DNA from: Alphaproteobacteria bacterium UBA6189
Lineage (GTDB): Bacteria; Pseudomonadota; Alphaproteobacteria; Rickettsiales; UBA3002
Assembly (NCBI GenBank): GCA_002422745.1
Contig: DITH01000051.1
Location: 1-14,008, forward strand
Length of the DNA: 14,008 bases
Direction: 5' to 3'
Below, piece by piece: positions 6,830-14,008 of the stretch (its first letter is position 1; every line of letters starts with the position of its first letter). The position numbers and the translations under genes are program-made. A model generated the notes under the pieces. It did no database searches, was not told where the DNA came from, and saw only the letters and a program-made list of their open reading frames with translations.

Positions 6830-9220
6830 CTAATTCCTCAACGGCTTCGACGTATTGAGCATATGCGCAATGCGGGCACGGGTGCCTTCGGTTTTGGTCA
6901 GCTCCATGAATGCATCATGCTCGAGATTCAGCAGTTGCTGTTCGCTTACCTCCTCGGTGATGTCGGTCGCGCCGCCGGTCAGCACATAGGCCAGCGCGGT
7001 AGCAACGACCTCATCGTGCGGGGTGGCTTTGCCACTTTTGCGGAAATTATCGACCGCCAATTTCAACGCCGCAAACCCCGACGGCCCAGGCAGGCGCAGC
7101 GTGCGCGAGGTGGGCGGCGTATAATTTTCCGCCAGCTCCAGCGCACGGGCTTTCGCATCGGCCAGCACGCGGCGGCGGTTCATCGTAATGCGCGACGCGG
7201 CATTCAGGATCAGCATGTCCTGCGCTTCGGCGGCGGAGCCCGCCACCTTGGCCATGCTGATATATTCGAACGCTTTGCTTACCGCACCCATCGGCCCACC
7301 ACCGATAAGATGCTGCGGCTTTTCGCCTTTGAGGATCGCCCGTTGCGCCGCTTCGGCCGCCTCGACATGGCGCAGCAGCATTTCCTTACAACCGCCCCAG
7401 CCGGGAATCACGCCGATGCCCGCCTCGACCAGCCCGATATAGGATTCCATATGCGCCTGCACCGCATCCGCATGCAGGTTGATTTCGCAGCCGCCGCCCA
7501 GCGCCATGCCGGAAAGCGAGGTGACCACCGGGAACGGCGCGTATTTCAGCCCCATGAAGGCGTCCTGCCCCTGTTTCACCATATCGGAAATTGCCCACCA
7601 GCTGGCGGTATTGCAGGCCAGCAGGAAGAATCCGATATTGGCGCCGAAGCTGAAATGATCGGCGTCGCTACCAATCACGACGGCCTTAAACCCGTGTTCC
7701 TTCACGATGGCAGGCAAATCCCCCACCATGCGTAAATTTTCCGGGTCCCACGTATTCGATTTCGAGGTGAGCTCAAGGCAGGCTACCCCGTCGCCCAAAT
7801 CCCATACGTTGGCAGACGCATTTTTCTTCACCGGCTTCGCGCCGGTGATTTTGATATCCTCCAGCATCAGCGAGCCGTCGGGAATCGGCACCGGCTTGTA
7901 GCTGCCGCCGATGGCGAATTGCATGCGCGTGCCGTCGGTCACGTCGTAAAGTTTTTTGCCCAACGATTGCTGAATCAGTTTCGGCACCTCCATGCCTGCC
8001 TGTTGCAGGGCCGCGGCGAATACGTCGGTGCCCGATTTGCCGCCATAGGCCAGCCGGTCGATCAGCGCGAAGGGCCCGTATTTCCAGTTATACCCCGAGA
8101 CCATCGCGGCATCGACTTCGGCCATATCGTCGGAAATTTCCGGAATGAGCGACGCTGCATAATGCAGGGTCTTCAACATCACGCTGGCGGCGTAGCGGCC
8201 GCCGATATCGGGGTGCGAAAGCAGCGCCGCCGGGCCCGCTTTCGCGGCGGGAACCGACTCCAGCTTCACCTTCTGCTCGGGCCGGTATTCGCCGGTCTGC
8301 AGGTCGATCACTTCTTTGGTTTTCGCACCGTCCGCCCCCTTGACGATGCGGTAGAACCCGCCCTTACCTTTGCGGCCGGTATAACCATCGGCGATCATCT
8401 TCGTCACCAGTTCCGGCGCCGCGAATATCTGGCGGAACGTATCGTCTTTCGGCAAGGTGGCCAGCATCGCTTTGGCGATCAGCGGCATTAAATCGATGCC
8501 GATCAGGTCGTACAAACCGAACACGCCGGTTTTGGGAAAGCCCAGCGGCTTGCCCATGACCGCGTCGGCCTCCTCCACCCGCACCCCCATCGCAATCGCG
8601 TCGAGCAGCGCCACGGTCAGCCAATACACCCCGATCCGGTTACCGAGAAAGCCGGGCGTGTCTTTCGCCGGCACCACGTTCTTACCCAGCGCTTTGTTGG
8701 CGAACGCACCGAACGCCGCAAAACGCGCCGCATCGAAGCCGGGGCTAGGCACCACCTCGAGCAACGGCATAAAGCGCGGCGGGTTGAAAAAATGGGTGAT
8801 CAGGAAATCGTCCTGGAAGGATTTCGGCATCCCTCCAATCAGCACATGCAGCGGCAGAGTCGACGTGTTCGACGACACAATGCTGCCCGCTTTGCGCACG
8901 GCTTCGACCTTTTGGTACATCGCCTGCTTGATCTCGAGCTTCTCGACCACCACCTCGATGATCCAGTCGCACTCGCTCAGCTTCGCCAAATCGTCGTCGA
9001 AATTTCCGGCCGTCACCAGTTTGGCGAATTTCTTGTGCGCGAACCCAGGGGCTGAGCCTTTGAGCTGTTTGGCGATGGCATCTTCCGCCCGCGCGTTGGG
9101 GCTTTCCCCTTCCGCTTTCATGTCGAGCAGCAGCACGGGAATCCCCGCATTCGCCAGCACCCCGGCAATGCCGGAGCCCATCACACCTGAGCCGAGTACG
9201 GCGACTTGTTTGATGTCCAT
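6830..9220 (-). CDS. fadN: Bifunctional 3-hydroxyacyl-CoA dehydrogenase / enoyl-CoA hydratase
   Basis: This 796-residue multifunctional beta-oxidation enzyme hydrates trans-2-enoyl-CoA and oxidises the 3-hydroxyacyl-CoA with NAD+. The dehydrogenase comes first. Its Rossmann motif is GSGVMG (10-15), the catalytic His143 lies in THFFNPPRFMPLLEVV, and Glu155 follows. The dehydrogenase C-terminal domain includes DTPGFLGNRIG (187-197) and continues to about 410. The crotonase domain occupies roughly 475-720, with oxyanion-hole residues in SFGAN (524-528) and GMALGGGCE (571-579). Its two catalytic acids are Glu579 and Glu599, 20 apart as in rat enoyl-CoA hydratase (144/164). This dehydrogenase-first order and length match the FadN type and are the reverse of E. 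coli FadB. Its ATG overlaps the fadA stop by one base (TAATG), with GGAG upstream, so translation is probably coupled to the thiolase. Confidence 0.94.
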   Translation of the reverse strand: MDIKQVAVLGSGVMGSGIAGVLANAGIPVLLLDMKAEGESPNARAEDAIAKQLKGSAPGFAHKKFAKLVTAGNFDDDLAKLSECDWIIEVVVEKLEIKQAMYQKVEAVRKAGSIVSSNTSTLPLHVLIGGMPKSFQDDFLITHFFNPPRFMPLLEVVPSPGFDAARFAAFGAFANKALGKNVVPAKDTPGFLGNRIGVYWLTVALLDAIAMGVRVEEADAVMGKPLGFPKTGVFGLYDLIGIDLMPLIAKAMLATLPKDDTFRQIFAAPELVTKMIADGYTGRKGKGGFYRIVKGADGAKTKEVIDLQTGEYRPEQKVKLESVPAAKAGPAALLSHPDIGGRYAASVMLKTLHYAASLIPEISDDMAEVDAAMVSGYNWKYGPFALIDRLAYGGKSGTDVFAAALQQAGMEVPKLIQQSLGKKLYDVTDGTRMQFAIGGSYKPVPIPDGSLMLEDIKITGAKPVKKNASANVWDLGDGVACLELTSKSNTWDPENLRMVGDLPAIVKEHGFKAVVIGSDADHFSFGANIGFFLLACNTASWWAISDMVKQGQDAFMGLKYAPFPVVTSLSGMALGGGCEINLHADAVQAHMESYIGLVEAGIGVIPGWGGCKEMLLRHVEAAEAAQRAILKGEKPQHLIGGGPMGAVSKAFEYISMAKVAGSAAEAQDMLILNAASRITMNRRRVLADAKARALELAENYTPPTSRTLRLPGPSGFAALKLAVDNFRKSGKATPHDEVVATALAYVLTGGATDITEEVSEQQLLNLEHDAFMELTKTEGTRARIAHMLNTSKPLRN

Positions 9221-10344
9221 TATGCCTTCTCCAGCACCGTCGCGATCCCCTGCCCGCCGCCGATACAGGCGGTCGCCAGGGCGTATTTCCCTTTCCCGCG
9301 CGACAGCAGCAGCGCCGCCTTGCCGGTAATCCGCGCGCCAGATGCGCCGAGCGGGTGGCCGAGCGCAATCGCCCCGCCTTCGACATTCACTTTCTCCATC
9401 GGGCAGCCAAGCTCGGCAATGCAGGGAATCGACTGCGCCGCAAACGCTTCGTTAATTTCCATTACATCGATATCCTTCATGGTCAGCCCGGCTTTCTTCA
9501 ACGCCTTCTGCGAGGCGCTGATCGGGCCCAGCCCCATGATGCCCGGCTCGAGCCCGGTCACTGCCATGGATTTGATGCGTGCCAGAATGGGCAGCTTGTG
9601 TTTCTTAGCATATGCCTCGCTCACCACCAGCGTGGCCGCAGCCCCGTCCGTCAACGGGCTGGAGGTGCCCGCCGTCACCGTGCCGTACACATCGAAGGCA
9701 GGGTCGAGCTTCGCGAGGTCTTCTTTCGTGGAATTGGCGCGGATCGTGCCGTCTTTATCGACTACACCCGCTTTGGTCGTGATCGGCGCGATTTCTTCAG
9801 CGAAGTTGGCCGCCGCCGCTTTTTGATGCGAGGCGAGGGCAAAATCCTCCTGCGCCGCGCGCTCGATTTTAAACTGCTTGGCGACATTCTCTGCTGTCAG
9901 CCCCATACCGATATAGGCTTCGGGCATATCTTTATACAGTTTTGGGTTCGGTAACGGGTTGAAACCGCCCATGGGGATGCGCGACATCGACTCCACCCCG
10001 GCCGCGATAAATACTTCGCCCTTACCGGCGGCGATATTACCAGCGGCGATATGGATGGCTTCCATGCTCGAGCCGCACCAGCGATTGATCGTCACACCGC
10101 CCGTCGTCACTGGAAGGCCCGCCAGCAACGCGACCATGCGCGCCATGTTGAAGCCCTGTTCGCCTTCGGGAAAGGCACAGCCGAGCAATACATCTTCGAT
10201 ATCGGCTTTTGCCACCCCGGTTTTTTCGATCAGCGCGCGGATGACTTCGGCGGCCAGATCGTCGGGCCGCACGCTGGCAAGCGCGCCTTTGGTGGCAGGA
10301 GTGAAGGGGGAACGCAAATACCCGGCGATGACCGCGTGCGACAT
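9220..10344 (-). CDS. fadA: Acetyl-CoA acyltransferase (3-ketoacyl-CoA thiolase)
   Basis: This 374-residue thiolase catalyses the last step of beta-oxidation, cleaving 3-ketoacyl-CoA with CoA to acetyl-CoA and a shortened acyl-CoA. The nucleophile Cys90 lies in NRWCGSSMEAI. The NEAFA motif is present, His330 is in GHPLGASGARI, and the second active cysteine Cys360 is in CIGGGQG. The length is slightly below the usual 390. The ATG at 10344 has AGGGAG six bases upstream. It is the first gene of the leftward fad operon, directly followed by fadN with a 1-base overlap. An acetoacetyl-CoA thiolase role cannot be excluded by sequence, but the neighbours favour degradation. Confidence 0.93.
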   Translation of the reverse strand: MSHAVIAGYLRSPFTPATKGALASVRPDDLAAEVIRALIEKTGVAKADIEDVLLGCAFPEGEQGFNMARMVALLAGLPVTTGGVTINRWCGSSMEAIHIAAGNIAAGKGEVFIAAGVESMSRIPMGGFNPLPNPKLYKDMPEAYIGMGLTAENVAKQFKIERAAQEDFALASHQKAAAANFAEEIAPITTKAGVVDKDGTIRANSTKEDLAKLDPAFDVYGTVTAGTSSPLTDGAAATLVVSEAYAKKHKLPILARIKSMAVTGLEPGIMGLGPISASQKALKKAGLTMKDIDVMEINEAFAAQSIPCIAELGCPMEKVNVEGGAIALGHPLGASGARITGKAALLLSRGKGKYALATACIGGGQGIATVLEKA

Positions 10345-10381
10345 GGAAAGCTCCCTGTTATTTTTGTTGTCTTATTTCTCC

Positions 10382-10410
10382 AGCATGCCAGAAAAAACGC
10401 TAAACACCAA
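10382..10410 (-). promoter_or_regulatory. Weak candidate promoter of the fad operon
   Basis: On the minus strand, TTGGTG (10410-10405) and CATGCT (10387-10382) are 17 bases apart, placing a start about 30 bases before fadA. The -10 match is poor. The 135-base gap between the DUF1294 gene and fadA shows no convincing terminator. Confidence 0.28.
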
Positions 10411-10479
10411 GGGGTTTACTGTGCGGCGCGGCGCAACTTCCCCCTTGATTTCGCTGTATGTGGCAGATTTACGCGGGCT

Positions 10480-10770
10480 CTAGCCGAACAGCCGCGCCAG
10501 CAACAGCTGTAACGCTGCGGGTTGATAGATAAGCAGGCCGATCTGCACCACAACGATCATGAAGAACTTTACCTGAAAGCTGCCTTTGCGGGTTTTATGC
10601 CGCAGGCGGATCATGGCCACGATCGCTGTGAAGGTTCCGCCAAGCAGGCTGGCCAGCAGCAGCATGGATTCCGGCACGCGCGCGCCGCCGCGCCGTGCCG
10701 AACGCTTATCCCCCCAGAACAGGAGATAGGTGACGAGCTGAATGCCGAGCAGGTATAACCACAGGTTCAT
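10480..10770 (-). CDS. DUF1294 small integral membrane protein
   Basis: This 96-residue inner-membrane protein has three hydrophobic helices at about 3-19, 36-53 and 67-83. Family marks of DUF1294 are visible: DKRSARRGGARVPE (21-34) after the first helix and HKTRKGSF (58-65) before the third. The biochemical role of the family is unknown. The ATG at 10770 is preceded only by a weak GGGCGG purine-rich site. The gene precedes the fad operon on the same strand with a 135-base gap, so it is probably a separate unit. The tRNA gene points away from it on the other strand. Confidence 0.85.
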   Translation of the reverse strand: MNLWLYLLGIQLVTYLLFWGDKRSARRGGARVPESMLLLASLLGGTFTAIVAMIRLRHKTRKGSFQVKFFMIVVVQIGLLIYQPAALQLLLARLFG

Positions 10771-10842
10771 CCGCCCATCTACCCTGATCCGGAGCGGGAA
10801 AGCAATCCCTTGCAGGGAGCTTCTATTCCCTCAACCCGCCTG

Positions 10843-10870
10843 TTGCGCTCGCAGCAAAATATGCTATGAA
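10843..10870 (+). promoter_or_regulatory. Candidate promoter of tRNA-Gly
   Basis: TTGCGC (10843-10848) and TATGAA (10865-10870) are 16 bases apart, with the -10 element ending 11 bases before the tRNA 5' end. The position suits a stable-RNA gene. This is a match by eye only. Confidence 0.35.
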
Positions 10871-10881
10871 GCCCCCCTCGC

Positions 10882-10955
10882 GCGGGTGTAGTTCAATGGT
10901 AGAACGAAAGCTTCCCAAGCTTTAGGCGAGGGTTCGATTCCCTTCACCCGCTCCA
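10882..10955 (+). tRNA. tRNA-Gly (anticodon CCC)
   Basis: The complete cloverleaf can be drawn. The acceptor GCGGGTG pairs with CACCCGC. The D stem is GTTC/GAAC, and the anticodon stem is AAAGC/GCTTT around the loop TTCCCAA, with anticodon CCC at 10914-10916. A 4-base variable loop precedes the T stem GAGGG/CCCTT (one G-U pair) with loop TTCGATT. The discriminator is T10952, and the 3' CCA (10953-10955) is encoded in the gene. It decodes GGG glycine codons. Confidence 0.97.
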
Positions 10956-11006
10956 AACCAGCGACCGCCCGCCCCACCCCAGCCTCATGGATTTTTAATG
11001 CGTCGG

Positions 11007-11035
11007 TTGATTGGTTGGCCGCCATGCGTTATCCA
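11007..11035 (+). promoter_or_regulatory. Candidate promoter of mscL
   Basis: TTGATT (11007-11012) and TATCCA (11030-11035) are separated by 17 bases, which would give a leader of about 85 bases. The match is partial. The 173-base gap between the tRNA and mscL holds nothing else I can support. Confidence 0.3.
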
Positions 11036-11112
11036 AATCCTAGTTTGCTGAACGAGCTGAGCGGTCGCGCCGCCAAAAAACTGGCCCGGCGCAGCTTGCA
11101 TGCCCACCAACC

Positions 11113-11119
11113 TAAGGAG
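11113..11119 (+). promoter_or_regulatory. Strong Shine-Dalgarno fixing the mscL start
   Basis: TAAGGAG lies nine bases before the ATG at 11129 and selects it over the in-frame ATG at 11015, which has no such site. Confidence 0.75.
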
Positions 11120-11128
11120 CCCCAATCG

Positions 11129-11563
11129 ATGTGGAACGAGTTCAAGAAATTCATTGCCCGCGGCAACGTGATCGACCTGGCAGTCGGCGTGGTTGTCGGC
11201 GCGGCGTTCACTGCCATCGTCAATTCCATGGTGGCCGACCTGTTTAATCCGCTGCTCGGCATCGTCATCGGCGGGCTGGATTTTTCGGAATATTATATCA
11301 ATCTCTCCGATACCGCGTATGCCTCGAGCACCGAAGCCGAAGCCGCTGGCGCACCCATTATCAAATATGGAGTGTTCATCAACGCCGTGGTGAAATTCAT
11401 CATCGTCGCGTTTGTAGTGTTCCTGCTGGTGCGGCAGATCAACCGCGTAAAGGCTCAGTTCGAGGCCAAGGCCGCCGACACGAAAAATACCGAAGTTCCC
11501 ACCCCGGCCGATATTCTGCTACTCACGGAAATCCGCGATTTATTGAAAGCGCAAAAATCCTAA
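11129..11563 (+). CDS. mscL: Large-conductance mechanosensitive channel MscL
   Basis: This 144-residue inner-membrane channel opens under membrane tension to release solutes on osmotic downshock and works as a homopentamer. The N-terminal amphipathic helix and the family signature KFIARGNVIDLAVGVVVG (7-24) are present. TM1 spans about 14-44, a periplasmic loop covers about 50-78, and TM2 about 79-101 (YGVFINAVVKFIIVAF). The cytoplasmic C-terminal helix ends in LLTEIRDLLK (131-140), typical of the family. The length matches E. coli MscL (136). An in-frame ATG at 11015 would add 38 polar residues, but the Shine-Dalgarno and all homologues support 11129. The gene converges on the CoA-binding protein gene with only 5 bases between stops. 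Confidence 0.96.
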   Translation: MWNEFKKFIARGNVIDLAVGVVVGAAFTAIVNSMVADLFNPLLGIVIGGLDFSEYYINLSDTAYASSTEAEAAGAPIIKYGVFINAVVKFIIVAFVVFLLVRQINRVKAQFEAKAADTKNTEVPTPADILLLTEIRDLLKAQKS

Positions 11564-11568
11564 GATGC

Positions 11569-11973
11569 TTATCGCCATTCGATGGCGGGGCAACGATCCA
11601 TCACCACGGTGAGCCCGGCATCGCACGCACGCTGCGCCGCTTCTTTGGGGATGATGCCCAATTGGCACCAGATAGTTTTGATCTCGAGGCTGTGGCGTAG
11701 CGCAATGGCTTCGTCGATCACCAGCGCCGCATCGGCTGGGTTGCGGAAAATATCGACCATATCCACCGGTGCCGGGCACTCGGCGAGCGACACATACACA
11801 TCCTGCTCAAGAATTTTCTGCCCATGCAGGCTGGGATTGACCGGATAGACCGTGTAGCCGTTCGACAGTAAAAACCACATCACGCGGTAGCTCGGCCGGT
11901 CGGGCTTGTTGCTGGCGCCGATCAGCGCGATGGTTTTGGTGGTGCGGCGAATCTCTTGCAGCTCGGCAGTCAT
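11569..11973 (-). CDS. CoA-binding domain protein (YccU-like)
   Basis: This 134-residue single-domain protein has a Rossmann-like CoA-binding fold, as in succinyl-CoA synthetase alpha and the small YccU/COG1832 proteins. Visible motifs are the nucleotide-binding turn IALIGASNKPDRPSY (15-29), VYPVNP (about 42-47), the strand DMVDIFRNP (about 71-79), and the WCQLGI segment (about 102-107). Members bind CoA, but a reaction is not established. The ATG at 11973 has a strong GAGAGGAG purine tract just upstream. It lies 53 bases downstream of the alpha/beta hydrolase gene on the same strand and may be the last gene of that group. Confidence 0.88.
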   Translation of the reverse strand: MTAELQEIRRTTKTIALIGASNKPDRPSYRVMWFLLSNGYTVYPVNPSLHGQKILEQDVYVSLAECPAPVDMVDIFRNPADAALVIDEAIALRHSLEIKTIWCQLGIIPKEAAQRACDAGLTVVMDRCPAIEWR

Positions 11974-12026
11974 GGCGCTCTCCTCTCTCGTACCGAGCCT
12001 AGGTGGGCGGACATTATTTTTCCATG

Positions 12027-12908
12027 TTATTTCCGGTGCGCGGTGAACCAGGCCGCCACTTCGCGCATCACCGCCTCGTTTTCCTTCACCAGCCCATGGC
12101 TGCCTTTAGGGTATTCCACATAGCGCACGGCTGTGCCCTGCGCGGCAAGCGCCTCATGCATGCGGCGGGCGTGCGACACATCCACCTTGGTATCGGCATC
12201 GCCATGCAGCAAAAGCAGCGGCACGGTGAGTTTCTCCGGCCATTGCAGGGCCGATCGTTTGCGCAACTCCGCATCCGCATGGCCGCTGAATCCGGGAATA
12301 AATTTTTGCATCACATGTTGCAGCATGTCAGGGCGCTCCTTGGCGATGCCCATCGCATCCGCCACCCCGGCCCCCACGGCGGCGGCGTTGAGTTTCGCGC
12401 CCTCGGCAATGGCGCGGTAGGTCATCATCCCGCCGCGGCTCCAGCCGAGCATGAAGATGTTTTTACCGTCCCACCATGCCTGCTGCTTGCCTACGTCAAT
12501 AAGGTTCAGCACGTCGTGCACATCGGCGCCGCCAAATTCCTCGCGCCCTTCGCTGCCCATATTGCCGCGATAGTTCGAAGCCAGCACCCCGGCGCGCAGT
12601 TGTTGCACCATCGGCACCATCAAATTCAAAATCTGCGCGGCCGACAGGCCGCCGAAATCGCCCGAGCCGCCGCGGTTGTAAATGATGAGCGGAATTTTCT
12701 CGCCCGCCTCCAGCAGCGGCAAGGCCTCCAGCCCCGTAATGCGCAAGTCATCGGAATCATATTCGATGCTGCTTACCACCACATCGTCAATCGCGGCCAG
12801 CCGCTCGGTATATTTATCGTACCACGCCGCGTTCATCTCCCCGCGCACGGTGATTTCCACCTCGGCAAAGGGTGGGGCGATATAGGGGGTGTGGGTGAGG
12901 TAGGGCAT
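12027..12908 (-). CDS. Alpha/beta hydrolase, S9 peptidase-like
   Basis: This 293-residue serine hydrolase resembles the catalytic domain of prolyl-oligopeptidase-type (S9) enzymes. The catalytic triad can be placed: Ser157 in the nucleophile elbow GWSRGG, Asp239 in HGDADTKVD, and His271 in KGSHGL. The oxyanion-region stretch SNYRGNMGSEGREEFGGADV (111-130) is characteristic of S9 relatives. There is no beta-propeller domain and no clear signal peptide, so a cytoplasmic esterase or peptidase is likely; the substrate is unknown. I chose the ATG at 12908. An in-frame TTG at 12917 would overlap the upstream gene, while the ATG starts one base after that gene's stop. Its GC is about 60%, unlike the AT-rich gene directly upstream. 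Confidence 0.88.
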   Translation of the reverse strand: MPYLTHTPYIAPPFAEVEITVRGEMNAAWYDKYTERLAAIDDVVVSSIEYDSDDLRITGLEALPLLEAGEKIPLIIYNRGGSGDFGGLSAAQILNLMVPMVQQLRAGVLASNYRGNMGSEGREEFGGADVHDVLNLIDVGKQQAWWDGKNIFMLGWSRGGMMTYRAIAEGAKLNAAAVGAGVADAMGIAKERPDMLQHVMQKFIPGFSGHADAELRKRSALQWPEKLTVPLLLLHGDADTKVDVSHARRMHEALAAQGTAVRYVEYPKGSHGLVKENEAVMREVAAWFTAHRK

Positions 12909-12909
12909 A

Positions 12910-13757
12910 CTAAACAAAATTCTTTAACCAGTCCTGATAGCGCTCATCTTTTGGCAAATATACAGGATCTATGGACTCAAATAGAGGTCGCGCTATTCTA
13001 ATAGAGCTGTCTTTTAATTCTCTTTTTAGATGTTCCGCATGCTTAATTAAATCTAGACACAAGCGTTTTGTAAACCACATCACATCAACTGTGCTCGAAT
13101 GCATCATATCAACAGTATCCGCGTAAGTATTATCTACCCCACCTTCAGGCAGTTCGTATCCGAGATACAAAGGAACCTTTAGTTGTTGTGGAGCAGCCTG
13201 CAATCGAGCAATCATTTCGTTTCTTTGCTCAATTGCAAGGTTCAAACTATCAAGAGTCTCACCGATTATATTAGTGAGAGCCAAAGGTCGTGATAGTGGG
13301 CTAATTTTATCAAAAATAAGATTCCGCAGAGTTTCCGTTTGAAATGCTATTGGCTGCAAAGAGGGTACTGGAATTTGAAGACTAATAGTTTGTCCTGGCC
13401 CCTCTTCTCTAAAGAGAATTTCTAAATTTCCCTTTGTTATATAGAAATTATCTCGAAATTTTTCGATATGTTGGCTTCTTAAATTTAGCACCGAATTAAA
13501 TATGCTAAACGTAGTTATGATTGCCGCATTAGTGTTTCTCATCTCATGCGTTAAAGCGATTCTATGCTGGTTTTGTTCATTTAAATACTGCGCTCCAAAA
13601 GCTCCAGAAATCGCCCCTACTATGGCAACCGTTAGGGCAATAAATGCTTCTTTATATTCTAATAAAGCGCTCCTAACTTCAGGGGTAAACCACACGGGTG
13701 TAGCGCAGAGCATGAAAAAACAGAACAATATGAAAATTGTTCTCGAATCGTATTTCA

Positions 13758-13758
<1 letters not shown>
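12910..13758 (-). CDS. Unknown AT-rich two-helix membrane protein
   Basis: This is a 282-residue protein of a family I do not recognise. Two N-terminal hydrophobic helices (about 7-24 and 38-58, the second with GAISGAFGAQYL) are followed by a long, mostly helical, soluble region of about 220 residues (for example 60-110), probably cytoplasmic. No catalytic motif is evident. The DNA is far more AT-rich than its surroundings: three 60-base samples inside it give 38%, 33% and 27% GC, against about 60% in the next gene. Its ATG overlaps the thiC stop by one base (TAATG), with AAGG (13766-13769) upstream in the thiC end. Its stop lies one base before the hydrolase ATG. It is thus apparently translated from the thiC transcript despite a foreign-looking base composition. 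A defence or stress-related membrane protein is possible but not shown. Confidence 0.8.

Positions 13759-14008
<250 letters not shown>

Noticed and set aside
6713..7735. A 340-codon plus-strand open frame opposite mntA and fadN
   Set aside because: Its composition is typical of antisense shadows. The opposite strand carries complete catalytic motifs of two known families.
10814..10831. AGGGA/TCCCT inverted repeat before the tRNA
   Set aside because: Five base pairs with an 8-base loop is within chance expectation.
10882..10955. tRNA-Gly as an integration (att) site
   Set aside because: No integrase, no second copy of the tRNA 3' end and no mobile genes are seen downstream. mscL follows directly.
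11015..11128. A 38-residue N-terminal extension of MscL
   Set aside because: The extension is polar, unlike any MscL, and lacks a ribosome-binding site, whereas TAAGGAG precedes the ATG at 11129.
12909..12917. A TTG start for the alpha/beta hydrolase
   Set aside because: It would overlap the upstream gene by 8 bases. The ATG at 12908 directly after that stop is the simpler start.
12003..13001. A 332-codon plus-strand open frame opposite the hydrolase
   Set aside because: It is a His/Arg-rich shadow frame, and the minus strand has a full catalytic triad.

Overview
The window looks like a piece of a Gram-negative, probably alphaproteobacterial, chromosome. The support is the style of the AspRS N-terminus, the ThiC C-terminus and the RNase D, MscL and tRNA-Gly sequences, with GC near 60% in most genes. 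The taxon is inferred from family resemblance only. No integrase, transposase, phage gene or CRISPR array is visible, and no gene-free stretch exceeds about 190 bases.

Left part (1-4424). The 5' part of aspS runs leftwards off the window. It is divergent from rnd (RNase D), with a 184-base gap that holds a likely aspS promoter and an imperfect palindromic element. rnd converges on a Nudix hydrolase gene and their stop codons overlap. Upstream of the Nudix gene, on the same strand, is a 598-residue protein of unknown function. It has no Cys and no Trp, a glycine-zipper-like N-terminus and Pro/Ala/Gln-rich linkers. An 11-bp-arm hairpin lies just before its ribosome-binding site.

Centre (4425-10479). 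This is a compact leftward fatty-acid beta-oxidation operon in the order thiolase (fadA), 3-hydroxyacyl-CoA dehydrogenase/enoyl-CoA hydratase (fadN-like), then acyl-CoA dehydrogenase (fadE-like). A two-gene MntA/HepT toxin-antitoxin module (MNT nucleotidyltransferase plus HEPN RNase) sits between fadN and fadE. All junctions are tight: a 1-base overlap, 0 bases, a 4-base overlap, then 3 bases. The module therefore appears to be transcribed, and probably translated, in series with the catabolic genes. Together the three enzymes would carry out the whole beta-oxidation cycle: oxidation to the enoyl-CoA, hydration, oxidation to the ketoacyl-CoA and thiolysis.

Right part (10480-14008). A small DUF1294 membrane protein gene runs leftwards. 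tRNA-Gly(CCC) and mscL (mechanosensitive channel) run rightwards. Four leftward genes follow: a CoA-binding-domain protein, an S9-like alpha/beta hydrolase, a strikingly AT-rich two-helix membrane protein of unknown function, and the 3' end of thiC. The AT-rich gene is wedged between thiC (1-base overlap) and the hydrolase (1-base gap) and is the clearest sign of acquired DNA in the window.

The best candidates for further attention are the toxin-antitoxin pair inside the fad operon, the AT-rich membrane protein gene and the Cys/Trp-free 598-residue protein.
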